Assembly: GCA_963575645.1 (NCBI GenBank)
Contig: OY754468.1
Coordinates: 24,142,465 to 24,206,464, forward strand
Length of the DNA: 64,000 nucleotides
DNA from: Xanthostigma xanthostigma
Lineage: Eukaryota; Arthropoda; Insecta; Raphidioptera; Raphidiidae
Reading direction: 5' to 3'
Shown here: one piece after another, positions 56,784 to 64,000 of the stretch
Position numbering within the stretch: position 1 is the stretch's first letter
Layout: every line of letters begins with the position of its first letter
Translations under genes and position numbers: made by a program
The notes under the pieces: generated by a model
The model's input: only the letters and a program-made list of their open reading frames with translations
What the model was told of the DNA's origin: nothing
Database searches by the model: none

Positions 56784-57008
56784 TATGTGAGATGGCATAC
56801 GACCACGGCTATCCTCAGATGATAATATTTTTTTGTTTCATACTTTTCAGTAGTCGGGTTTTTGTTTATGATCTTATATATTATATCAAATTATTTTTTT
56901 TATCTTATTTTTTACTTGTTTCAAATTTGCTCCCAAATCGATTGACACCTTATTTATAGAATAGTTTCGGCGCTACGGTGGAACATCCGTAAATACAAAC
57001 ATACATAT

Positions 57009-57307
57009 TGTTAGCGACTAGATAAGACAACAATTATTAATAAATTATCATTCAATTTGTAATATATTTTATTTAATTCTTTCACACTTCTTCACATCTT
57101 TTATTACAAGCGTCATCCCCTTTGTCTATTCATCGTCTGATCGCTACCAACAACCGCGTGGGTCCATGTACTTTCCGTGTTGGCTGGTTCCACGCGTCCC
57201 CTCGTGTCATTGGTCAGCTGCATGTCACGTGGGAAGGCACAGCTCCACACACAGAAATACCACAGCTTGTGTACACTGTACAGTAGGTGCACTACGCCTT
57301 TCTTACA
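57009..57307 (-). mobile_element. Solo LTR (299 bp), minus orientation
   Basis: On the minus strand it begins TGTAAGAAAGG and ends GTCGCTAACA. ATAT lies on both sides (57005-57008 and 57308-57311) as a possible 4-bp duplication. An AAATAAAATA-type polyadenylation signal lies in the 3' third on the minus strand. No internal retroelement sequence adjoins. Confidence 0.6.
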
Positions 57308-57534
57308 ATATGTACATAGACTGCTAAACTTATAATCCTTCCTTTTGGCTTAGCCGTAGTCGGGTAAAAAATACGGTACCATAACGTCAAGAATTTTGAG
57401 AGAACTATTATAACGCGAAGTGTACTAAACAAAAAATAATGACAAACTGAGATTGCAGGGCCGTGCAACGGGGCACAGCATGAATTAGACGGCTCCTCTG
57501 AAATAATAAGACATCAAATTAGAGGTAGGTACAT

Positions 57535-57988
57535 AAGGCTGCTGCACACGAGGCTGGTTTTGTCGCTGAATCGTAGTTGAAACTAGCGCTGGCTGCCGTG
57601 CTGGCTACGAGGATGGAAATGACATCATTGCAAGCTTACGCGCGTGGTTACAAGCTGGATTCAAAATTTGGACCGAGGCTATTTTTCGTGCTTATTTATC
57701 TGCTTGTTTTGAGTAAGAATCGATCAGAAAACAGTATTTTGTCAGGTGGGCGCCTACAAACAAACACTGCGCCATAGTGTGCGTTCTGTTCAGAGACAAT
57801 AAATGTTTACTGTTGTTAACATTCGAACTGTCACTGCGCGCGCACTAAACCCATCTACAAAGCCAGCTTCAAAACATGCATCGTGTGACGTGGACTCATA
57901 AAAATCCATCACGAAATCCAGCGCCACAGCACGCTTGACACCTAGCAAAGAATCTAGCGGCAAAACCAGTCTCGTATGCAACGGCTTT
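57535..57988. mobile_element. MITE with CACACGAGGCTGG-type ends
   Basis: The left end AAGGCTGCTGCACACGAGGC and the minus-strand right end AAAGCCGTTGCATACGAGAC are inverted and continue into TGGTTTTGTCGCT / TGGTTTTGCCGCT. A similar end (AAGGCCGCTACACACGAGGC) occurs alone at 59406, likely a second, truncated member. The small frames inside are not genes. Confidence 0.65.
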
Positions 57989-58315
57989 CGACGTCATTTT
58001 TTGCCTGCATATTGAATGAAAATATCTACGTATACTTGGGTAGTAACTAGTATCACGATATTTAGGTATATATGGTATTTTTTGTAAGCACCTGCTTATA
58101 AAATATTTGTTTTTCACTTCGTATTCGGTTTATTTTAAACATTTTTGACAGCTTGATTGCGTAACAAACTTTCGCTTCTTTTAGGTTGCTTATGGAAATT
58201 GCTATTCGCACCTGCTATGTCGTTTCACGTATTCTTCTAATAATAGTTTATGAAAATTACTGTTGAATTGTGCAAAAAACATTTTATATACCTATATAAA
58301 GAAAAATTATATTGA
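57989..58315. other. Non-coding stretch
   Basis: Nothing recognised. Confidence 0.4.
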
Positions 58316-58668
58316 AACTAGCGGTCCCGCCGTGTTTCACCCGGGTGCAAAAGAACGAATAGGGGGAGGGACATGAGTACGCGTACATTAGTTTACCGAG
58401 ATGAATGTTGTGTCCAAATTTCATGATGACCGGAGTTATAGTTCAAAAGTTTTTGCCGGACGGACAAATTTTGAGTTAAATTTTGCAACATTTTTTATTG
58501 ATACTCCGCTCCTATTGGTCGTAGCGTGATATTATATAGCCTATAGCCTTCCTCGATAAATGGGCTATCCAACAATTTTTTTTTCAATTCGAACTAGTAG
58601 TTCCTGAGATTAGCGCGGTAAACCAAACAAACAAACTCTTCAGCTTTATATATTATGTAGTATAGATA
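58316..58668 (+). repeat. CTAGCGG-type interspersed repeat (copy C)
   Basis: Starts ACTAGCGGTCCCGCCGTG, then GGGTGCAAAAGAACGAATAG and AGTTTACCGAGATGAATGTT, and ends CTTTATATATTATGTAGTAT. Collinear with the inverted copy A at 39913-40234, with an extra ~30 bp (near 58505) in the middle. Confidence 0.65.
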
Positions 58669-59003
58669 AGTTCAAAGAGTTAAATTCGTTTTTCGCAAAC
58701 TCGCGGCGATTTCAAAAGTACGCTGTGAAACATTTTGCACATAATATACCGGCGCCACTGCAATGTCAGCGCGAGCCTGTATATACCGAAATTTAATAGC
58801 AGTAACAATATTATTATTATTAACTAATATTCGTTTCAGTAAGATTTTCACTTTTAAAAATATTAGTAACGACGTTCATCAGATGATTTGATCAGTCACA
58901 GCATTCACTTTCTGTTCTTCACACCGTTTAAGGAGGGTTCAATGTACGATTAGATTTATTTGGTGTCTTCCTACAATAACATTCAGTGGACGCAAAACAA
59001 AAC
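58669..59003. other. Non-coding stretch
   Basis: Nothing recognised. Confidence 0.4.
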
Positions 59004-59088
59004 CGCGTATTACAAATTTTCGTAATCTTTTCAGCTAGATGTACCCTACACATCTAGCTGAAAAGATTGCAAAAATTTGTAATACGCG
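59004..59088. repeat. Long near-perfect hairpin (39-bp arms)
   Basis: Arms 59004-59042 and 59050-59088 are inverted (CGCGTATTACAAATTTT outside, AATCTTTTCAGCTAGATGT inside) with about two mismatches and a 7-nt loop. If transcribed it would form a pre-miRNA-sized stem, though the extreme arm identity fits a young foldback or a palindromic duplication better. Confidence 0.6.
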
Positions 59089-60059
59089 ATTTGACTAGGC
59101 AAACCATTTGCAATTTATCAATGAATATATTATCTAATATATTATCTTTGTCATCAACAAATAACAGTTGAAAGTATAATATATTTCTAATACCGAATCT
59201 TGCACTATAAAAGCTCTTATCTTGTTCTGTATCAGATATTGCCGATTCATTTAAATGAAGACAAAGAAACCACAAATTGACAGTCCAAAAAACACTAAAT
59301 ATTCATTGCACAACTTTAAAACGTATCTAACGATGGTTTTGTTGTCAAGTCGTCGAACACAAATGAATCAAGTATAGGGTTTGAGGTCTTTTTTCCCCTA
59401 AGATGAAGGCCGCTACACACGAGGCTGTAACACTCAACGCTAAGAAACTTATTTAATACTCATTACTCGATTCGCTTGAGCTTTGGCCAGTAATGTCTGA
59501 AAATAACCCACTGTGCATATTATTGAAGATATAGAAAAAAAGACATGAGCAATTTTGTCTTCGGTTTGTCGATATTTACATACATGCAATGCAGAGACTA
59601 GTAATAATTATATTGTTTATTTATACATTGTAATATTTTTTTTTAGCTTGTAGGCAATAAATGATATCAAGTGTTAAAACCAGCATCCCGCAGTTAAACT
59701 TTCCAATTAAACTGATCTGCATCAACATTATTACAGTATAAAACCGGATGTTGCCTGTAACTGATTTATCGATTGATACATTCAAACTGTTTTTCAGTCA
59801 GAATAGTCATGAAAAAAAACGGCCAAGTGTGAGTGAAACTCGCGCACCGAGCGTTCCATACAACTGACGCAAATGAATAAATGTGTCTACCAAATACCTC
59901 TATTATATTAAAATTATATAAATAGATGCATAAGTAATCAAGTCTGTTTGTCATTGTTGATTATTATTTTCTCGAAAACTATATACGAGTATTTTGGAAA
60001 CATCGTAGGATGTATGAGTTTTTTCAAAATTGTAGTCGTATATACTAGACAGTACTAGT
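59089..60059. other. Non-coding stretch with a MITE-end fragment
   Basis: Includes a lone MITE-like end at 59406 (see 57535-57988). The minus-strand frame at 59054-59275 has 73 residues of fairly balanced composition but no family or splice support. Confidence 0.4.
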
Positions 60060-60370
60060 TTAGGAAATAGAAAAGGGGAATCAGATTGCATGATGGTGCG
60101 TTTTAGGAAAATCTCAAAAATTGTTGCGGTTTGTGTATGTATATTGTATAGTATTGCAGTGTATAAAAAATTGTTTTTTTATTATTTTTTGTTATAGCGG
60201 CAATAGAAATACATCCTCTGTGAAAATTTCAACTCTCTAGCTATAACGGTTCATGAGATACAGCCCGCTGACAGTTAGGTCCCGTTGGATACCCTTCGGG
60301 TACAGAACCCTGATAAAGACGAATGATACAATAACGGATTCGTTTGTTTGTTCTGAGACACGGAGCCTTA
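60060..60370. repeat. Insect-type interspersed repeat
   Basis: Phrases such as CGGTTCATGAGATACAGCC, GGTCCCGTTGGATACCCTT and CGGGTACAGAACCCTG are characteristic of a repeat common in lepidopteran and other insect introns. Boundaries are approximate and there is no coding. Confidence 0.5.
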
Positions 60371-60754
60371 AAAATTATTTGAAATATTTTTCATTATTCT
60401 TCAAATCACAATAATATGTGATTCACAATTTTTGGCACTGCTATCTAAACGAACATTTTGAACGTTAATTATAATACTCATTGAATAGATAAATAGACTG
60501 TCGTTGTTCTCAGGTCAAATGCATTTGACTTGTACATAAAAATGATTAAGATGAGTTATTGACACATTTTTCACGGTCGGCTCATAACAAATCACATTTG
60601 ACACACCTGGATGTTTGTAAGCGCGGCTAATCAAACAGGCATTAATTTTATGTAGGTATGCATCACACTATGTATATTATGCTGATTTTTTCTTAAAGTG
60701 AAACAATAACTTCATTTCTTCTGTAGTAGATTTATAATTTAAAAAAAATAAGTA

Positions 60755-61053
60755 AAAAAAACGCTTTTATTGTACAATCGATAATGTACTAAAAACTAAA
60801 AAATAAATAATATGAGTCACCATAGGGGGCTGTGATTAAACTAAAATAAAATTGTGGGGGACATTTATAGTTACTTTATGGTCGAAGAAAACAATCGAAA
60901 GCTAAATATGATTTCCAATCTCAAATAAATGAAAATTTTCTATTAAATGCCCTCCATGATTTTATTTTAGTTTAAATAAAGCCCCCAATGGTGACTCATA
61001 TTTATTTTCTAATTTTTAGTACATTATCGATTGTACAATAAGAGCGTTTTTAA
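60755..61053. mobile_element. Foldback element with ~110-bp inverted arms
   Basis: Both outer ends read AAACGCTNTTATTGTACAAT then CGATAATGTACTAAAAA, and both arms carry ATATGAGTCACCATNGGGGG. The centre is about 75 bp. A long-TIR MITE with no coding. Confidence 0.65.
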
Positions 61054-61074
61054 AAGTTTTCTTACCTTTTTTTT

Positions 61075-61360
61075 GCAACCGGACGAAAGCCAGAACGGTC
61101 AGTTAGTTATTATAATATTGTATTGTCATCGAAACTATGCACAATTTCAAGTCAATCGGATAACGGGCGAAGTAGTTAAAAAAGCTGTCGCATGCTTTAT
61201 TAAAAATACGATTTGCAACCGGACAAAAGCCGGAATGCTCAGTTAGTTATTATAATATTGTATTGTCACACAAACTACATACATGTGCAAAATTTCAACT
61301 CAATCGGATAATGGTAAGTAGTTGAGAAAGCTGTCCTAAGATTTGAAACAAGATATAAAG
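61075..61360. repeat. Two 140-bp tandem repeat units
   Basis: Units start at 61075 and 61215 with GCAACCGGAC(G/A)AAAGCC and share CAGTTAGTTATTATAATATT, GTATTGTCA and CAATCGGATAA. They resemble the CCGGGCGAAGCCGGG units at 40.4-40.9 kb and are probably the same class of tandem LINE-tail repeat. The plus frame 61031-61246 crosses them and is non-coding. Confidence 0.6.
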
Positions 61361-61600
61361 AAATATACGGAGTCAAGCTAAAAAAAAAGCGTTAAAAACA
61401 AATACATTTATAATGTAAACTTGAATTTCATGAGTGTGGCAAAAATAACATATTAAGTTTCGAGAAAGCTTCTAACAATTCTGGATTCCCTAAAACCTCT
61501 AAAAAGAGTCAAATTTTTCGTGTACATCACAATAAATACGGGAAGGCTTTTGTTGACTCCAGCTCATTGTAACAGGATAAATAAATAAAAACTCACTCAC

Positions 61601-61630
61601 CAAAATTCTGCACTAGAGTTTCGTCAGCAC
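61601..61630 (-). CDS. Candidate 30-nt coding microexon (exon 2)
   Basis: Bounded by a strong acceptor, TTTCTTGCAG (ending 61631), and a strong donor, GTGAGTGAGT (from 61600). The first two bases complete a serine codon begun by exon 1, then ADETLVQNF is read, and the exon ends in phase 1. It is preceded by a typical 75-nt insect intron (61705-61631) starting GTATAT. The agreement of both splice sites and frame with the upstream ATG exon is the main evidence. The following exons were not located, perhaps because they lie beyond a long intron. Confidence 0.5.
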
Positions 61631-61705
61631 CTGCAAGAAATAAAAAACATAATAAGCATAAATATTTCAAAAATTCCTTTAAAAAACTAAACGAAAAATA
61701 TATAC

Positions 61706-61739
61706 TTGAGACAAAAACTATGTAGGGCTCTAAGGTCAT
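61706..61739 (-). CDS. Candidate first coding exon of a minus-strand host gene
   Basis: Starts at ATG (61739-61737) with a purine at -3 and reads MTLEPYIVFVS plus one base of the next codon, ending before GTATAT. After splicing it joins the microexon 61601-61630 in frame. The family is unknown to me. If the intron were retained, the frame would run through it into a hydrophobic segment and soon stop at a TGA just after 61601, so an unspliced short secreted-like peptide is a less likely alternative. Confidence 0.45.
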
Positions 61740-61911
61740 TCCAGCTCCAGAGTCCAGCACACGAAAAGTAAAAGCCGCGAACTACTGACTGTTATTTTAT
61801 TGATTTAAACACTACACTGGGTAATCGTTTTAATAAATTATTTTTACTAAATACGAGTTTAAATTCGCGAACACTTTTTTAAATTACGTTTTTAATATTT
61901 TCACTGCACTG
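61740..61911 (-). promoter_or_regulatory. Candidate transcription start and 5' UTR of the 61.6-kb gene
   Basis: A GATCAGTG initiator-like string puts a start A at 61910, giving a ~171-nt 5' UTR before the ATG at 61739. No TATA box is seen about 30 nt upstream. A CpG-richer block upstream (62020-62140) would fit a TATA-less promoter. Evidence is motif-level only. Confidence 0.3.
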
Positions 61912-63190
61912 ATCAGTTCTGATCTATTTGGTATGTCGTTGTCCTGAGAATCCCGAAATCAGAAGATAAAACCTTCGATTTATTCATTTAAATTTTATTT
62001 AAATATTAACTTGCGCGATCGCGAAGCCGGGGACAAGACCATTTGGGCTAGAACAAAAACGAAGACTCTCCCGCACCTTCTGTAAACGCGAGAGCCAGTA
62101 ACCGGCTCCACGCACTACCGACTCAAAAAAGCGAAAAACGGAAAGAATTTATTAGTATACTAGTATATAATAATATAAAAAACTCGATATGATCTCCTTA
62201 TGAAGGTTCGCAAAATTCCTTTGGGGCTGTCGCCACTAGTCTTAAGATCACTTATTTTTAATCAGCTATATAGAAATACTTGTTGAAATTTAAATTTAAT
62301 TTGCTGGCGCAGCTAGTCATTTGTAAAATGGATGCCTATTTAATTTATAAATGAAACTCGAATCTTTCTCTTTAATGTTAGTCCACACTAAATTTTGAAA
62401 AATTGTATTAGCCCTGGTTATAAACAAACGTACAAGAACTACTTTTTATGTATAAAAATATTTGCGGGTCATTTCATTAATCGTAGTCCAGTTCCAAGGA
62501 CGCCATAAGTGCTAATGATTTGAGCTGTCGAATGTCTATAATCTATTCAGTCTCTCTCTCTCTTTTTCATTTCAGTCTGTTGTGCGTACTTAAGGTCAAA
62601 GTCCCAACGACGTCTAAAACAAAAAAACGTTAAAATTGCACAGCAATAAAACAAAAGCAACACAGTAAGAAAAGAAGCGTCATGTTGGCCAGGGTGACAC
62701 TTTTTCAAAAATATCGAATTTTATACAGAATTCAAACAATAATAAGGGAGAAAAAAATAATGACCCAACCATATCATTAGAAATGAGTGCATCTTTTTGC
62801 CATAAGTCATACCATTGAACTTTGTGTGTGAATTCGCCGCCCTCTCTACACCGTGATGGGTCCTACGATGACGTCCCCATCACCTTACCAATATCCGATA
62901 ATAACAAGAAAAAAAATAAAACTAATATTTAATTCAATTTATTAAAGTAAAATAATGTTTCGTAACACTTTCAATCGCATGAGTCGAACTTGTCCTACCG
63001 TGCGTACAGAATTTGCACTTCAAAAAGCAAATAAGTACCTACTGTGTATTTAAATAGCGATGAAGAATTAAAAAAAATATTTCACAGTTTTTATTAAACT
63101 TCTAATTACGTTACGCAAGAACTTTAAGCGCAATGACCTAAAATATATTAGGTAATAGTAATTTCTGGTAGAGAATGATTGATATATTTA
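61912..63190. other. Upstream region of the candidate gene, non-coding
   Basis: 62020-62140 is locally GC-rich (CTCCCGCACCTTCTGTAAAC, GTAACCGGCTCCACGC). A CT-rich microsatellite lies near 62552-62566. No gene is seen. Confidence 0.4.
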
Positions 63191-63192
63191 TA

Positions 63193-63924
63193 CAGGGTGA
63201 GGCACATAAACTGCGTTACAGAGCAATAGCACTCAAACTATTGATTATATCCAAAAATGTTTCAGACAAAAGTTTTAGTGTTCGAGAAGGTCGTCATACT
63301 GAACCACCCTATTTTTTTATCGGTGGAGACGCTTAAGCTACGTCAAGGTCAACTTCACTTTTTTAAACGAAACCATGTATTTTTTTTCGATGACATTATT
63401 AGCGGTTTTAAGACGAATTCAGCAACCTACAATATAAGGTCATTCAAATTATTTTATTTTTATTTATTTAAAAAAAAATTCAAAATTTTTATTTTTAGAA
63501 TATTCTGTTCAATATTCAGAATATTCAAAATAGTCACGTATGTACCGAAATTACACCACAAATGTCATCATTTCGAGCATCTTCCGTAGGTAGACCCAAG
63601 CAAAGGTTAGTGGATCCTTTAAAAGTGAATATTCCGATATGTTTAGATTTTTCGACTACGATTTTGCGTGATTAGAATGACCTCGTGTTGTAGGTTGCTG
63701 AATTCCTCTTAAAATCACTAATAATGTCATCGAAAAAAAATACATGGTTTCGTAAAAAAAGTGAAGTTGACCTTGACGTAGCTTCAGCGCCTCCACCGAT
63801 AAAAAAATAGGGTGATCCAGTATGACGGCCTTCTCGAACACTAAAACTTTTGTCTGAAACATGTTTGGATATGATCAATAGTTTGAGTGCTATTGCTCTG
63901 TAACACTTTATGTGCCTCACCCTG
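63193..63924. mobile_element. Long-TIR DNA element (~250-bp inverted arms), TA duplication
   Basis: TA flanks both ends (63191-63192 and 63925-63926), and the inverted ends start CAGGGTGAGGCACATAAA. The arms 63193-63445 and 63675-63924 are inverted copies with moderate divergence. The frames in the two arms (63257-63589 plus; 63656-63862 and 63672-63950 minus) are mirror images of one another, so they reflect the inverted repeat and not two genes. Mariner-like ends are suggested by CAGGGTG and TA. Confidence 0.75.
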
Positions 63925-64000
63925 TATAAACTAATAATATTTAAATACATAATTAAGTAGATGAAATAAAAATTATGCTATTTCAACTTGAAAAATAAAA

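Noticed and set aside
59054..59275. 73-codon minus-strand frame of balanced composition
   Set aside because: Its last codons are the hairpin arm and no splice sites, family or copies support it. Length alone is expected by chance.
63257..63589. 110-codon frame starting MFQTKVLV
   Set aside because: It starts in one arm of a long inverted repeat, and the other arm has the mirror frame; its C-terminal half is AT-driven.
1..64000. tRNA, rRNA, CRISPR arrays, bacterial operons
   Set aside because: I looked for B-box-like GGTTCGAATCC strings, regularly spaced direct repeats and ribosome-site-led gene clusters, and saw none I could support.

Overview
The window looks like AT-rich eukaryotic genomic DNA from an insect. 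The evidence is the content: short insect-type introns, a mag-like Ty3/gypsy element, a Penelope-like retroelement, Jockey/CR1-type LINE fragments, pogo, mariner-like and hAT-like MITEs, and the familiar arthropod repeats that open with CTAGCGG and end in a TATATTAGTATAG-type tail. I could not decide the order (Lepidoptera or Hemiptera are both plausible). There are no bacterial operons, CRISPR arrays, or tRNA or rRNA genes that I can recognise.

The window is mostly intergenic or intronic DNA built from transposable elements, many with exact target-site duplications that I could read by eye. From left to right: 0-10 kb holds small inverted-repeat elements, including two copies of a family with a perfect 9-bp duplication and internal ~80-bp tandem repeats. 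9.9-13.2 kb holds a hAT MITE, a deleted Penelope derivative and a tandemly duplicated short repeat. 18.1-18.3 kb holds a GC-rich, minus-strand promoter-like block with a TATA box, an initiator and a splice donor. 20-24 kb holds another hAT MITE and tandem or foldback repeats. 25.9-28.1 kb holds a Penelope foldback and a recent Penelope insertion whose ORF lies between 327-bp inverted arms. 29.6-35.2 kb holds a repeat family in three copies, one of them split by a 5'-truncated LINE, plus an unidentified decayed coding region. 36.9-40.9 kb holds a solo LTR, a pogo element with a transposase remnant, and tandem repeats. 42-49 kb is dense in MITEs and has a Jockey RNase H fragment. 51.2-56.2 kb is a three-level nest: a MITE interrupted by a 4.7-kb Ty3/gypsy element, itself interrupted by a 186-bp hAT MITE. 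57-64 kb holds another solo LTR, foldbacks and a long-TIR element.

Host genes are barely represented. The best candidate is the 5' end of a minus-strand gene near 61.6-61.9 kb: an initiator-like TSS, a start codon, a 75-nt intron, and a 30-nt microexon that keeps the frame and is followed by a strong donor. Its remaining exons were not found. Other possible host pieces are the 18.1-18.3 kb 5' exon, a coding-looking terminal stretch at 49.6-49.8 kb, and a weak candidate exon at 9.6-9.9 kb.

The most interesting observations are the Penelope copies, with head-to-head arms and a hammerhead-like core in each arm; the gypsy element with identical LTRs but a nucleocapsid split by a hAT MITE; the microexon gene start; the unidentified decayed coding region at 31.5-32.4 kb; and several long near-perfect hairpins.
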